This document shows positions 23,701-35,900 of a stretch of 64,000 nucleotides of DNA, piece after piece. Origin of the DNA: Nymphaea colorata (taxonomy: Eukaryota; Streptophyta; Magnoliopsida; Nymphaeales; Nymphaeaceae); contig NC_045138.2 in the NCBI RefSeq assembly GCF_008831285.2, positions 1,685,143 to 1,749,142 on the forward strand, given 5' to 3'. The position numbers and the translations under genes are program-made. Numbering within the stretch: position 1 is the first letter of the stretch; each line of letters begins with the position of its first letter. The notes beneath the pieces are model-generated. The model did no database searches and was not told the origin of the DNA. It saw only the letters and a program-made list of their open reading frames with translations.

Positions 23701-26098
23701 TGCGGGAAAGCCCATATCTGAATCAGTGGAATTCATGTCCTTGAGGGCAATCAATATCAGTACAAATAACCTCCTTAGGCTTGCTTTTTTTAGTACTGAC
23801 CAATTCAAGGTAATTGTGCAGCAGCTCCCCTTGTAAACTGGTCCCTCTCGCTCTTCTTGGCTGTTTTCAGCACACCCACCACTCTCTGATTTTGGGTCAA
23901 GCTGGTGCTGGTGACTCCACTTAGAGCAGCAAGATGTGGCAGGTCAAGCTTTACCTAGATTGGCCATCCCTTTGTTCGTGCAAGAGGGGCTCATCCTTTA
24001 AGAAAAGTTGAGAAATGTGATATAGTGTCACTTAATGTTCTATACAACATGCACCACAGTCTAGAGGTATTCCTTGTCAAAGCTTGTTAATGTACCAATG
24101 ACAGTCTACCAACCAGAAAATGTGGTCTTAATAGTTTTACATTAACAAGCTACAGTGGCAGGTGACCTGGTCGGTACTCCTTCATGAACAAGGGGGTGAT
24201 TTGGAAGCTTAGACATTTGGTTACAGGTGGTATCACTAGGTGCTACCTGGTGTGCGTATCTTTCGTATGTTCTAGCTCAATGTGTAGCAAGTAAAAACCT
24301 GGTCCAAAATAGACCTAAGCACTTCATGTGGTAAATCCTAGCCTGCCCTGTACCAAGTCCCCTTGTCGTCCATAAAGGTTGTGAATCTAGGACATAAGGT
24401 GCTATGTCCCGCCAAGGCCATTAGATTTTCTGAAATGTACGACACAAGACTGTTCCTAAGCCATACCACATATTAGTTGCTACAATACCAGCTGCAGTTC
24501 TCGTTGAACATTTTCTTTTGGCAATTTCTATTTTTAAAGCTCCAGATGTTTTATACGCAGATCATTGTATAACATATGACATTTTCACATTTGCTGATAA
24601 ATAATGGCAAATCGTTCACAGGAAAGCCTCCCCATGGCATAAAATAAATGTTTTCTTTTGCGAGCAAATTTAAAAAATTTGACTGTGAGATGGTTTGCTT
24701 ACATGACGGTGCTACTCTTTACATGATTTCGTTATGCTTTTTCTCTTACTGCTTTGTGATATGATAATATAGAAGCTAGTGATCGTGATTGTCAGTTTAC
24801 TATAGTTTAAATTTCTTGTTTACTACTTAGTGAATTTAGATGGCTTCAACGGAGACTTCTGCTTTTCAGGGTCTAGCCCAGAAATTCCGCAGATTTATGA
24901 TTTATGTTCATTCCAAAGGGATGGTAGTAGATGATGAATACATAATACTAGGGTCTGCAAATATCAACCAACGGTCTTTGGATGGTTCAAGAGACACTGA
25001 GATTGCAATAGGTGCATATCAACCACATCATAGCCGAGCTAAAAAGCAGAGTCATCCTCATGGACAGGTATTTATCCTTCAAGGATATGATTCACCAGCA
25101 TGCAAAGTACAAAAAGTATGTGATTCACTGGCATGTCTGGAAATATGGGGCTTTTGCTTTTTACAAGAAGACATGTCATTTGAAAATTTTGCTATTTGTT
25201 GCACCATTGAGATCAATCATGCACTTTGTGTAGAACCTAACCTCTTTCCAGGTCAAGTGCTGAAACTGTTTGATTACTTCATAAAAATTGCAGGCGTGCT
25301 ATGTGTTGCGAGTATTTTATCTTTAGGTTTGAACTTGTGGGTTACCCATCAGGTTCAATGAATCTGTGAGTTACAAGACGACTTTTACATCTCCAGAAGG
25401 TGCTACAAGCATTAGCAGGTTCTTTGGAGATGAGGGCCTTAGTTATTGATTTCCTAATAATTCCCCTCTTTAACAATATCTTAAAAAAGGTTGGAGATTG
25501 TTGTTTTTAGGTCACACAATTAACGAAGGAAAGGCTTGGCTGGCTAGCTAGGGATTTGTTTGTCTTGACTGAATGGTCCAATTATCCAGTTGGTGCAGCT
25601 AGGATACTTGATTCTGTAAGCATCATGTTTGACTTGAACAAAACTCATCAATTTGGCATCAGGTGATGCGATTGACCTGTGTATGTGGTTGTCTTAATTA
25701 AACAAACTTTCTGCAGAACTGAAACCTGATGCTAGCTGAGGGTTTCCATATTTGATGATATAGAGGACTTTTGTTCTATTCATGTCTGGGTGATCCTTGT
25801 GCAGGTTTATGGGTACAGGATGTCACTTTGGGCAGAACACCTAGGTCAGTTGGAGGACTGTTTCTCCAGGCCACAGAGTCTTGAATGTGTTGAATGTGTT
25901 AATAAGTTAGCCGAAAACAATTGGCGAGCGTATGTTGGGGAAGAAATGAGGAGCATGAAAGGGCACCTGCTAAAGTACCCAATTAAGGTTGGAAAGGATG
26001 GCCATGTTGGGCCATTGCCTGGGTACGAGTGCTTTCCAGATGTGGGTGGTAAGGTTCTTGGTGCATATTCATCTCTTCCTGATGTTCTCACCACCTAG
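9767..26098 (+). CDS. PLDdelta: Phospholipase D, delta type, complete, 10 exons
   Basis: Exons: 9767-10699, 11569-11685, 14999-15193, 17317-17589, 17691-17759, 17888-18035, 18970-19118, 20989-21153, 24870-25067, 25805-26098. All junctions are GT-AG and keep frame, giving 846 aa, close to plant PLD-delta length (about 860-870). The enzyme hydrolyses membrane phospholipids to phosphatidic acid, a stress and cytoskeleton signal. An N-terminal C2 domain (about residues 15-165, with SDPYVSV and a DND loop) gives Ca2+-dependent membrane binding. The two catalytic HKD motifs are complete: [10 protein letters not shown] (H359, K361, D366) and [11 protein letters not shown] (H697, K699, D704). IYIENQYF follows the usual pattern, and the C-terminus ends ...PDVLTT. 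The upstream in-frame ATG at 9713 was rejected because family proteins begin close to the [12 protein letters not shown] strand. Assignment to delta rather than gamma or beta rests on overall similarity from memory. Confidence 0.93.
12411..12601. mobile_element. Probable small solo LTR in PLD intron 2
   Basis: This 191-bp stretch begins TGTAACAC and ends TTGTTACA, so the first and last seven bases form a perfect inverted repeat of TG...CA type. Inside are an AAAAAATTTAGTCTCGTATTAAAG start and a GGCTTGTAAATGGGG patch, a layout common in plant LTR promoters. The flanking five bases are TATAG and TACAG, a near match for a target duplication. No internal retroelement region is attached. Confidence 0.5.
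13440..13830. other. GC-rich island inside PLD intron 2, unknown
   Basis: About 390 bp are strikingly GC-rich within a strongly AT-rich intron. Overlapping open frames occur on both strands (for example 13401-13739 + and 13349-13765 -), none recognisable. Composition is foreign to its surroundings and matches a transposon interior or captured fragment rather than an exon. The splice structure of the PLD gene skips it cleanly. Confidence 0.4.
13910..14100. mobile_element. Palindromic MITE in PLD intron 2
   Basis: Two arms face each other. The left arm reads TGCTGGATGGTTAC then TTTTAAAAATCATAACTAA. The right arm, read on the minus strand, gives TGCTGGATAGTTTCC then TTTAAAAATCCATAGCTAA. The outer flanks also pair (CCAATGCTG left, CCAATGCTGG inverted right). 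It is noncoding, short and almost wholly folded, the hallmark of a miniature inverted-repeat element. The superfamily is not assigned. Confidence 0.55.
15254..15319 (+). repeat. Compound (CT)n(AT)n microsatellite after PLD exon 3
   Basis: A CT dinucleotide run of about 30 bp passes directly into about 34 bp of AT dinucleotides, beginning 60 bp inside PLD intron 3. Confidence 0.9.
20409..20451. repeat. (AT)n microsatellite in PLD intron 7
   Basis: This is an AT dinucleotide tract of about 42 bp. A second tract of about 28 bp lies at 20718-20745 in the same intron (19119-20988), which is otherwise low-complexity and AT-rich with no coding signal. Confidence 0.9.
21154..24869 (+). other. Large PLD intron 8 (3.7 kb)
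   Basis: This is the longest intron of the gene. It holds short TG/CA-rich stretches (about 22855-22930), a local imperfect duplication around 23430-23500 (units with ACTGC..GTTTA..AACTGCTATGGT), and no frame resembling a protein. The size and patchwork composition suggest old insertions, but I could not define boundaries of any single element. Confidence 0.5.
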
Positions 26099-29043
26099 AC
26101 ATACGCTGATTAAGGAAGAAAAAAACTATTTTTAGGCTTGGAAAGAGCAAACGTCCCCTACCAAATGAACTGTAACAGAATCTCTTACTGAAAAATGCAT
26201 AAGCTGACTAAAACTTGTCCAGATCATGGCAGCTATACTGGATAGACCTGCAGAAGCGGGAGAACACATTCTCTTGTTTGATTATTTCGTAAGTCAAATG
26301 ACTTCTCAGAACGAATGCTCCATCTCCACCATGTCATAGCACCGTGGATACTGGACACAGCAGATGAGCAGATGCATCGTGTGCACAGGGAAACCTGCAT
26401 TGGACATGGTAGACTATATGCACGACTTCATTTTGTATATTTTGGTAATGAATTGTAATTACATTTTCATTCCAGAATTTATCATCAATTCTGTATAGAA
26501 TTAATCATTTGAATTTCATTAAACATAATATGTCCTGAGTTATTAAACTGCAACTTTTTAGGATGAAATTGCCTTATTGCTTTAGGTAGCTACTCTTGAA
26601 CAGACGTTATGAGCAGTTTCCTTTTTTCCATCGCCTAGTTGGGAACTCTATAGTCTCTGACCAACAAGGATGAACATACAGTAGCCTATATTTGTGGAAG
26701 AGAGCCTGGTCATTAGCAGCAGATATTGTTGTTATTGATCTTAGACATGCCTGATTTTCTGTAATTCATGGTGTTGTAAAGGTGATCATTCTTGTCTAAT
26801 GTCCTAAACTTGAATACCTCTTTTCTTTTTTAATATGTAAGTCTTGCAAATAATCTGATGGTTTTGAGCCCCAGAATGGCCTAAAGATACCAAAGCTTAT
26901 TATGGTTTATCAAAGTCCCCAAACAGGCAAATCAATCATTCTGACAACAAAACATAGTTGCAGTTGCAAAATGTGGATTTACAAGCCAGCTGATGCTTCC
27001 TTCACTTGGCTATGAAGTTACATTTAGGACCTTCAAGCTAGAGGAGTTCAATAGTTAAATACCTGGGGTTGCTTCTCTTGAGAAGTTAAAGGTTGTCTTT
27101 CTTCTCCAGCTTCTCCTGGGCTTTAAACACGGTATAGGATGTCCTTGGCTATATATCTGTAAGCAAAACATCCTTGTGATGAAAGGCTTTATAGATTTTT
27201 GAGAAAATTTTGAGATTTGAAAGAACTGACAAGAAAAACGGTATACATACTAATAAGAAATTTAATGAGATTTTACTTTGTATCACCATATGATCGGGAC
27301 ACTTTTTACCAGGAAATCTTTGAATCACCATATGATCAAGTCACTTGCTACGAGAAGATGTTTAAATTGTGTATGGTTATATGATATGCCAAGGTTTCTT
27401 CTCAAGAACATCTGAAATGTCCACCGTCCCCTTTGGTGATGGACGGTCATCATTGTGTCCATTAGAGATGTATTTTCTAGTGGGCTGCATTACCCGAGTT
27501 GCAAATTACACAATTAACTGGAAGAACATGGTTTGACAGATGACTGGATCTTCTCTCCTTTGATCCAACACATGCCAACAATAAGCTCTTAAGAACTTTA
27601 ATCAGAAAAACAAGTCTTCTCTCCCTTGATCCAATCAATGCCCAACTCTTCAGAAAAGAACTTTGATAAGAAGATCAGTCATAATCAATCAGGCCAAGTG
27701 GCGCTCCAGTTGGTTTGATTCACAAACAGACGCAGTATCGGATCCATTTTGCATCTGCATCACAAGAAAATCAACTAATTTGGGTATGGATGAGAACCAG
27801 TTCAGACTTTATGTCCATGGATCGACCCATTCAAGCCTGGTTTCGTTTGTAAGTCCATCATAAGAGGCTGTTTAGGATAAAGAACACTATGTGACAGTTT
27901 TATGAACATACCTTAAATATGGGCACAGATTCACAAAACACTTGTTCAAGTAGTTCATGAATCTACTTTAATACTTGAGATAGATTCATAGAATGCTCAC
28001 ACAATGTTCCTCATGCCAAACAGCCTCTTAAGAGTCAAGTTCAGCACCAATGAGCATGGCCCATCGACTATGGACAGACTCTTGACATGGACCATTTTTC
28101 CTTGTCAAAACCACTAAAGTCCAGGCTTAGGCTGCATTTCGGATTCCGCACTAGCTAATTTGATCAGCTGGGCCCAGGTCCTGCCCTTGTGGAATTTGTA
28201 AGCCAAATCTGGCCTTTATGAAATAAAATGTACAAGAAGAATAATGTATGTTTTTTTTTTTAAGATCCCACTCGGGCTTAAACGTGTGAGTGTGAGATAA
28301 CTAGAGCACAGTTTGTTTAGTATTCGAGCTAAACGTGTGAGCTTGAACTCAGCTCATTTATCCTAAGAGTCAAGCTCGATCTGAGCTTAACCAAGTTGAG
28401 CTCGAGTCGAGTTCCAGTTGCTCAACTTGCGTTTGAACTTGGTTTGGAACTGACCCCGCCATGGGCTAACCTGAACCCTGTATGTAAAATTTAGAGACCA
28501 AACCAGGCAAGAGACCCACTATCTTACTTGGCCAAACGAGTCAGATTTGGTTCTTCGACCTCGACCTAGATTGCTCAAAGAAGTCCAATTAAAAAAAAAG
28601 AAAAGAAACTTATTAGAATTTAACAAACAATATAATTATAATAATATGTTAATGCCATATCAATTTTGTTTTATTTGATGTTCCCAATCATGCATAATAC
28701 GACTCAAGACAAAGAATCAAAATTGACCAGTGCACCATGGATCTTTTGCCATATCAACAAAAGGGTGGCACTTCAGATTCACATAAAATCCATTGGTTCC
28801 AAAACAAGAGTAATCAAACGTCTCCGAAAGTTATGGTAAGTTACGCAAAAGAACACCGAGAAAATGCTCAACAGCATAATTCGAGACTTTAACAAAGCAA
28901 ATGCCTAGATGAATTCGTCGATGCAGAAGGGTACGACCATCTGTGTCAATTGATTATAGTTCAGGTATGAATTTGGAAAACTCAGTTCACATCTCATCGC
29001 CCAGAGGCTACAGGGACGTTCAAACTTCCAAGTCTGAACCCCC
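26099..29043. other. Intergenic region between PLD and the PPR gene
   Basis: It contains the 3' untranslated region of PLD at its start, one MITE (27861-28030) and an AT-rich stretch. About 28255-28470 reads as degenerate GAGCTCGAG-rich repeat DNA similar in flavour to the hAT-like element at 48.3 kb. No gene was recognised. Confidence 0.5.
27861..28030. mobile_element. MITE, 170 bp, with long terminal inverted repeats
   Basis: The left terminus TAAGAGGCTGTTTAGGATAA (then AGAACA) matches the minus-strand reading of the right terminus TAAGAGGCTGTTTGGCATGA (then GGAACA), about 26 bp with few mismatches. The body is AT-rich and noncoding. Termini of the GGCTGTTTGGCA type are common among plant MITEs. 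An identical-orientation target duplication is not evident, so the superfamily is left open. Confidence 0.65.
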
Positions 29044-31671
29044 ATGCACTTAAAAGCTTCAACTGCAGAGACACGCTTTAGCTCGTCTGGCCTTCGTTCC
29101 AGTATGCCGTTTTTCCTCAAGTACCTTATTGGGATTTCAGAATGTTTCATTTTTTTCAAGACCCAGAGAAATTTCACCTCAAAGTCCAACACCCACTCAG
29201 ATAACAGCGGGAATGGACTCTGCTCCATGATGAGGGAGTTGGGTTCTCTGTGTAAGGATGGACTGGTAAAAGAAGCCATGGAATTGTGGGCATCAATGGA
29301 GTTTCATCTTGGTTTTCATTCAGATTCTGCTACATACACAGGCCTCATACAAGCTTGTGTGAGAAACAAGTCTCTGTATCATGGAAAGCTCATCCATGGG
29401 AGGATGATCAAGAACCCATTCAAGTCATGCATTTTTCTTGAGAACAATCTTCTGAATATGTATAGCAAATGTGGGTGTTTTAGCTATGCACGCCGTTTAT
29501 TTGCTCAAATGTCGAAGCCAAATATTGTCTCATGGAATGCGTTGATTTCTGGGTATGCTCAGTCGGGTCTCCACGTTGAAGCGTTGGCGGACTTCCGGAA
29601 TGCTCTGATGACGGGGATCTTCCCTGATCGTTACACTCTGAGTTCTGCATTGAGTGCTTGTGGGCAGGCGATGGATTTCGATGCAGGGAGGCAAATTCAT
29701 GGGAGAATTGTCACGGGAGGATTTGAATCGCAGCTTTTTGTGGTCAATTCTCTCATTGACATGTATAGTAGATGCGGTCAGGTGGATGAAGCCCAAAATG
29801 TTTTTCATGGTTCCTTGGAGTTGGATGAGGCCTCGTACAATACATTAATTTCTGGCTATAGTCGAACAGGAAATGTAGACGAAGCTTGCAGAATTCTGGT
29901 TGGGATGCTTCGTGCTGGATTGAAGATGAACAGCTACGCTGCTGGAAGTTGCCTCAAGGTGTGTGCTGATAGTAGTGATAGCGCTTTCGCTGGCAAACAG
30001 ATTCATGCGTCACTGTTAAAGACTGGACTTTTATCTGATGTTGTGGTTGGCTGTGCAACTCTTGATATGTATGCAAAGAGTGGGTCGATAAGTGATGCAG
30101 AGAAGATCTTCAATGAGTTGCCCAACCGGAATATTGTCGCATATAATGCGATGATTGCAGGAACCACACAAAATTTAAATGGTGGTACAGAAAAAACAGC
30201 TCTGCAGCTCTTCCTGGAGATGCAGAGGAATGGAATGAAGCCCTCAAATTTCACGTTCTCATCCATTCTCAAAGCCTGTGTGATGCTTGATGCATTTGAT
30301 GAAGGGAAGCAAATACATGCTCACATAATCAGGAATATGCTTCATTCTGATGAGTTCATCGGCAGTGCACTCATTGATTTGTATGCCAAAGCGGGGGAGA
30401 TTGGTGATGGTTTGATATGCTTCTCATCAACTCCGAAACAAGACTCTGTTTCTTGGACTGCAGCAATTGCAGGGAGTATCTGGAATGGGCAGTTTGAAGA
30501 AGGAATAAAGTTGCTTCATCAAATGCTTGCTGCTGGACTGAAACCAGATGAGTACACAGTCTCCAGTGTGCTGAGTGCCTGTGCGAGCTTGGCTTTAGCG
30601 TGCCTTGGTGCCCAAGTTCATGCTTATACGGTAAAATCTGGCATAAACTATCTTACTGGTACTACAAACGCTCTTATATGCATGTACGCGAAGTCTGGTG
30701 AGGCCGAGAAAGCAGAACAACTATTTGAGCAGACCCCGAACAGAGATGTCATTACTTGGTCTGCATTGATCTCTGCACATGCTCATCAGGGCTCGGCAAC
30801 TAAAGCATTCCAAGTTTTCAATCGCATGAAGGAATCAGGGGAACTCCCAAACGAGATCACGTTCCTTTCTGTACTAACTGCCTGCAGCCATGCAGGATTG
30901 GTGGATGAAGGCTTCATTTTCTACAAAAGCATGATCAGAGAACACAACATCAGCCCAAACGTCAAGCACTCTGCTTGCATTGTTGACTTGCTTGGCCGTG
31001 CTGGGAAGCTAACTGAGGCTGAACAGTTCATCAGCACATCCGGGTTTGAGAATGACCCTACCATATGGCGAGTGCTTCTGGGTGCTTGCCGGAATCACGG
31101 CGACATAACAACTGGAAAACAGGCAGCTGAGCGAGTAATTGAACTTGAACCGCATGCGTCATCTGCATACGTACTGCTATACAACATGCACGTTTCCAAA
31201 AGACAATTGGCACAGGCAAAAGAGATGAGGAAACTAATGGTGCTAAGAGGGGTTAAAAAAGAGCCAGGTTTGAGCTGGATTGATACAAGAAAACAGACGC
31301 ATTTGTTTGTGTCATGTGACAAAGCACACCCTCAAACAGAACTGATTTACCGGAAGCTGGAGAATGTGCTTGAGAGAATTAAAGCAATGGGTTATGTTGA
31401 TAACCAGGAACTGCTGTTCTTGCATGATGAAGATGACCAGGAGGGAAATACTCGGCATTACCACAGTGAGAAATTGGCTGTGGCTTTTGGGTTGATGAGT
31501 TTGCCTGCAAATGTTGCAGTAAGGGTGATGAAAAATCTGAGAGTATGTGGTGACTGCCACTCATTTATGAAATTTGTATCTAAAAGTGAAAATAGGGAAA
31601 TTGTCTTGAGAGATTGTATACGTTTCCACCATTTTAGAGGTGGCCTTTGTTCTTGCAAAGATTATTGGTAA
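29044..31671 (+). CDS. PPR protein, PLS class with E and DYW domains
   Basis: This is a single uninterrupted frame of 875 aa, typical of the mostly intronless plant PPR family. The first 50-60 residues are rich in S, R, K, F with few acidic residues, as in organelle transit peptides. From about residue 60 to 690 PPR motifs repeat (for example VVGCATLDMYAKSGSISDAE, FVVNSLIDMYSRCGQVDEAQ). An E/E+ region with the PG motif KKEPGLSWI follows. The DYW deaminase domain has HSE (807-809), CGDC (835-838), HH (862-863), CSC (869-871) and terminal DYW. Such proteins bind one or a few organelle transcripts and convert specific cytidines to uridines. All zinc-binding and catalytic residues visible are intact, so it should be active. 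The target cannot be read from this sequence. Residue 21 (29104, MPFF) is an alternative start; either leaves the transit peptide plausible. Confidence 0.93.
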   Translation: MHLKASTAETRFSSSGLRSSMPFFLKYLIGISECFIFFKTQRNFTSKSNTHSDNSGNGLCSMMRELGSLCKDGLVKEAMELWASMEFHLGFHSDSATYTGLIQACVRNKSLYHGKLIHGRMIKNPFKSCIFLENNLLNMYSKCGCFSYARRLFAQMSKPNIVSWNALISGYAQSGLHVEALADFRNALMTGIFPDRYTLSSALSACGQAMDFDAGRQIHGRIVTGGFESQLFVVNSLIDMYSRCGQVDEAQNVFHGSLELDEASYNTLISGYSRTGNVDEACRILVGMLRAGLKMNSYAAGSCLKVCADSSDSAFAGKQIHASLLKTGLLSDVVVGCATLDMYAKSGSISDAEKIFNELPNRNIVAYNAMIAGTTQNLNGGTEKTALQLFLEMQRNGMKPSNFTFSSILKACVMLDAFDEGKQIHAHIIRNMLHSDEFIGSALIDLYAKAGEIGDGLICFSSTPKQDSVSWTAAIAGSIWNGQFEEGIKLLHQMLAAGLKPDEYTVSSVLSACASLALACLGAQVHAYTVKSGINYLTGTTNALICMYAKSGEAEKAEQLFEQTPNRDVITWSALISAHAHQGSATKAFQVFNRMKESGELPNEITFLSVLTACSHAGLVDEGFIFYKSMIREHNISPNVKHSACIVDLLGRAGKLTEAEQFISTSGFENDPTIWRVLLGACRNHGDITTGKQAAERVIELEPHASSAYVLLYNMHVSKRQLAQAKEMRKLMVLRGVKKEPGLSWIDTRKQTHLFVSCDKAHPQTELIYRKLENVLERIKAMGYVDNQELLFLHDEDDQEGNTRHYHSEKLAVAFGLMSLPANVAVRVMKNLRVCGDCHSFMKFVSKSENREIVLRDCIRFHHFRGGLCSCKDYW

Positions 31672-31719
31672 TCTTTTTTCTCGTTTTTCATTGATTGTCC
31701 CTAGCGATCATTTACGTAT

Positions 31720-31838
31720 GATGGTGGTCATGCTGCTAGAACACTGCAGCATGCCATGAATTTGCCCCAATATGTGGGATATATTGAAACAAATTCATAA
31801 AACCTTGTGTTAGTGTTCTTGCCACCAAACACTCCCTT
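31720..31838. mobile_element. Possible MITE just after the PPR gene
   Basis: The right end GTGTTCTTGCCACCAAACAC inverts to a GTGTTTGGTGGCAAGAACAC terminus. The left end TGGTGGTCATGCTGCTAGAA (then CACT) matches it only in parts. It is about 119 bp, AT-rich and noncoding. It lies 50 bp beyond the PPR stop codon, so it may sit inside the 3' untranslated region. Confidence 0.3.
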
Positions 31839-32991
31839 AGGATTGAAGAGGTACAAACAAGTCGTTGTATTCAATGTCGTGAGGATTGGCCTGAAGCAGT
31901 ACATGACAAAACAATTCAACTTTATGACCGAGTTAAGGGTATTAAATGTCAGCTTATAACCATTTTAAAAATATCTTAGCATTTTTATCATTTTCAACTA
32001 ATTATATACATGTAGATATTAATTTCTGAAAATGAATTTTCAAATATTTTAGTAAGGCTTAATTGCTCTTTTGGCAGTAAAAGAAACGAGATTAATACTT
32101 GTCCTTAGGGGCTACACACGCCTTGGGATTGTGAAGGGGATCTAACCGTTTGAATAACAGCCGAAGTCCTGCTCGTGACGCTAATCTCCTTGGGGCTGGT
32201 GGATTTATACAATTGCTGGACGCAAACCTAAACAAAAGCTCTCGGGTCTGGCAAATGAAAACTCGATCTATTTTAATATTAAGACATCGATCTTGCTACA
32301 TCATTTTGCATCTGAATCCAAGTCCTAATTGAAGACACAATTGAAAGCTGAATCTGAATTTAATTTGAAGTCAGATCTGAATTTGATTTAGAAAAGTTCC
32401 AAGTGATTCAGTTTGCACAATCCATTTGGCCTACTTGGAGCCAAGATACAACTAGAGTGAGAACCGAAAACGATTCCCATAGGTGCCGGATCTTGGTTTA
32501 TGACAACCTAAAAATAACCCACTCAAATGAGTCGATGATTGATAATTCAACATTTCCCTCTGCAAAGTATTAAAAAATCTAGTGTTGCTCGAAAATATGA
32601 ATCATCAATTAGGTTTACAGCGAAACTCACTTGAGAGTCATACACCACAACTTAGTGAGAACGATGATAGCACATGGAATGACCGTGAGCATGTATACAT
32701 GTAATCAGATCAGTTCAAGGATTAAATATTATTACTAAATTATGATCATAAACATCGCAAAGATGTCAGTAGTCCAAGAATAATAAAGAATAAGCACTCC
32801 AATCTATATCAAACTCGCCTAAGTACAGAAAAGCTGAAGCGCCCATTTGTGTAAGCAGGCACCTCCTGCTCTTTTGTAGCTGAAGTACGCAGTGTTTGTC
32901 ACAAAAGTATGTCCCCTACTACGCCCCTTGCTACATACACCTCAGTGGTACAAGCCAAAAACAAGAGGAAACATGAGCAAAACTCGAGGAC
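31839..32991. other. Intergenic gap between convergent PPR and TOL genes
   Basis: Both neighbours point into this gap, so it must hold both 3' untranslated regions. Around 32300-32400 is GAATCTGAATTTAATTTGAA-type degenerate repetition. No coding frame was recognised. Confidence 0.5.
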
Positions 32992-35900
32992 TCACTCACT
33001 GAACTCGGTGCTTCCACTCCGAGAGCTACTACCAGTCCTGCTATGAAGAGACAAACTGCCAAGCATTTGACCCACCTTGACTGATCCCACCTGCTTCTCT
33101 CTGAAAAACAGCTCTCTCTCCTTGTGTTTGGCTGGTGGAGGTGGGATCACAGCAGGCACCTGAGGTGGTGCTGGTTCTCGAGGCTCTATTCTTAGGGGTG
33201 AACGGTTCACGCTGAGACCAACTGGCGGGTGTGGCCTCTCAAATGAGAAGGAACCTGATGAACTGGATGATGAGCATTCAGCTTGATCTTCCCTCCAAGC
33301 ATGTGCACATGCCTTCCCTTTTCGGGCTCTGGAAAATGAAATGCAAAATATTAATTAGAATCAAAATAAAATAGTAGTCTACTCCAGTTGATAGATTCAC
33401 CTAAATCAGATAAAATCTTAAAAACAGAGAACATATGGGGGCAATGTTTTGAATCCCAACTCCAGACTCCAACTCGTCCATTCTTCAGTTGGGACTTGGT
33501 CAACTCAGTGATTCAGGCCTGGTTTTGTTAACTATTGTCTTTTGAAAGAAAAACAATATATAACTTGTCATTTAAAGATAAAAATGTTGTAAAATGATGA
33601 TTACGTGTATAACAAAAATAATATGACACAAATAAATCAACTCAACATCCAGTAAAGTAACAGCTAGGTTACATTTACTCGTGGTAATAAGAACTTGGAC
33701 AATTATGCTGCTTCTGCTACTCTACAGTTGCATATTTCAAAATTGAGTAGCAAGAACCAATATATAATGAAAAATAATTAAAAAAAAAAAGAGAATTAAA
33801 ATCAATATATTTAGCTATCAAATAGTTAACAAGCTTTTCATGTATGTATATATTACGTAAATCTAAAAATCCAAAAGTTAAAAGCCCAATGCTTTAAAAA
33901 TTGAAATAAATAGATAACGATACCCGAAGTGAAGCTTCATCAACTTTTAACTTTTTATTTGCATTAAGAACATTTAATAAATGAACAATAGTTCTAAATT
34001 CTTATATTTCAATAAGTTAGAAGATTTATATAAAAAATAAAGTGAAACAGTAGTTAGCAAAATATAAAGTTTATTACTGGATTTTACCAAGTCATTTCTG
34101 GTTTTGGCTGAGTCAAACCATGTTTGGACCTAGTCAAGCTGAGTTACGGTCGAGTCAAGCCAAGTCACTGCCGAGTCATACTGCAGCTGGTAGACAGATT
34201 ACACCATGTCTGTTAGGGAACCACTCATGCATCATGGCACGAATCATGCATCAAAACATTCAGGCTCTGCATAGGCAACCTTCTTCTAAAAGAAAGTGAT
34301 AGGAAGATTCTTTTTTAAATGTTATGACAATAATAAACTTTCTGGAAGAACCATGCAAAGAGAGTGAATTTTCCATATACTATTGTCACACAAATCTTGA
34401 CAAACCATAGACAAAGTTTTCAGTTATTGATATCTTCTAGAGCAAATAGTGACTGGTCTTTTATAGTCATTCACTAAACAGATTCAAAACAAGGCAGACA
34501 GCTTTCCTGACATAGTAATGGTCACGGCTGCAGCTTGAGGTTGATCTTGGTGATTATGATGTGTGTATGGTACATATTTGGACCAAGATAAAGATTTTAA
34601 GGAAGTAGTTCATATAGGAGCATGCAGATCCTGATAGTCATGAAAAAAACTAGCCCTATAATTATATGAATGTCATTACAGCCACATGTGAAAAGAATCC
34701 TTTAAAGTCGACCTGGATATGATAACAAATCAATATCACCATTAGCAAATTTTTCAGTAAGTTGGTAACAGATAGATTTTACCTTCGAAATAGTCTATCA
34801 GGCTCTTCTTCTTCTGTTTCTTCATGATTGACAGCAATGCTACAGGAATTAGGAAGTGAGAGGAGTGCGTCATGCTTTGTAAGCAATTTCTGCAGCTGAT
34901 CATTTAGTTCAATTGCTTGGGAAACTAGTTTTTCATCACTGCAAAGATAAAAGTTACGTTTACTTAGCAATTAGCATGTAAACTAAGTGGCATAGTGGCC
35001 ACCAATCTCTTAGATTAAAGGCCGAGAACATGCTAGCAGCTCTGGAGACAGTGTGTTTGGCAATTATAGACCACCGTATAACTAAAGAAATATAGTAGCT
35101 TAATGTAAATTGATACTGTTTCTGGCAGTTAAAGGCCTCCCTAAAAGGCTAAAACATGAGAAGAAGCACTGCCTAAACATTTACATATTGAACTCAATTC
35201 CTTTGTTTGGCTTTACATGCTATAACCACTTCTAAAGCTACATAACTTTTTAAACAGAGGTAATATCCTCACCGTGAAGTCATCACCAGGTGCATCACTC
35301 GCTGTTTGTGAAATGAACATTGCTCTACAAGGTCCAGGGTGAATTCGTCAGTTGCTCCCTATGAAAGATGAAAGGAGACAGAATTTAAATGTTGATTAGA
35401 ATTCAATTACCAGAAACTTTATCGAAAGTAGATTTACTATGACAACATCCACTCTGGTTAATAAAAATATAAGTAGTGGCAAAATAAAAATGTGATGAAA
35501 TCAGCAGATGGAGCCAATGTCATCAAGCAGATGAAAAGTTCCGTACACCAATATGCTTACTTTCATAAAAATGGATTTTTTCCCCACTTTTCCATACCTC
35601 AGGATGTAAGGGATCAACTGCATCCAGCACTTCTCGCAAGAGTTCCATGACATTAGTTGCTTTCTCGATGATGCTGAAATTGACAAAAAGAAATTTTACA
35701 AGGAGATCAAATAGTAAAACTTCAAATGCTTCAATGCATATTCTTTTCTTTTCAAATGTAACATATCACAATCCACATGAACATGACTTTCGGAAGACAA
35801 GAACACTAATTACCTTGAATCTGGGGCACTCTTGGAATTTGGTGGCTGAGGGACGGTCTGAGGTTTCTGAGGAACAGCAGCCTCCGTGGGCAAGTCATTA

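Noticed and set aside
28905-29279. 124-aa antisense frame over the PPR start
   Set aside because: It is a shadow of the PPR coding sequence.
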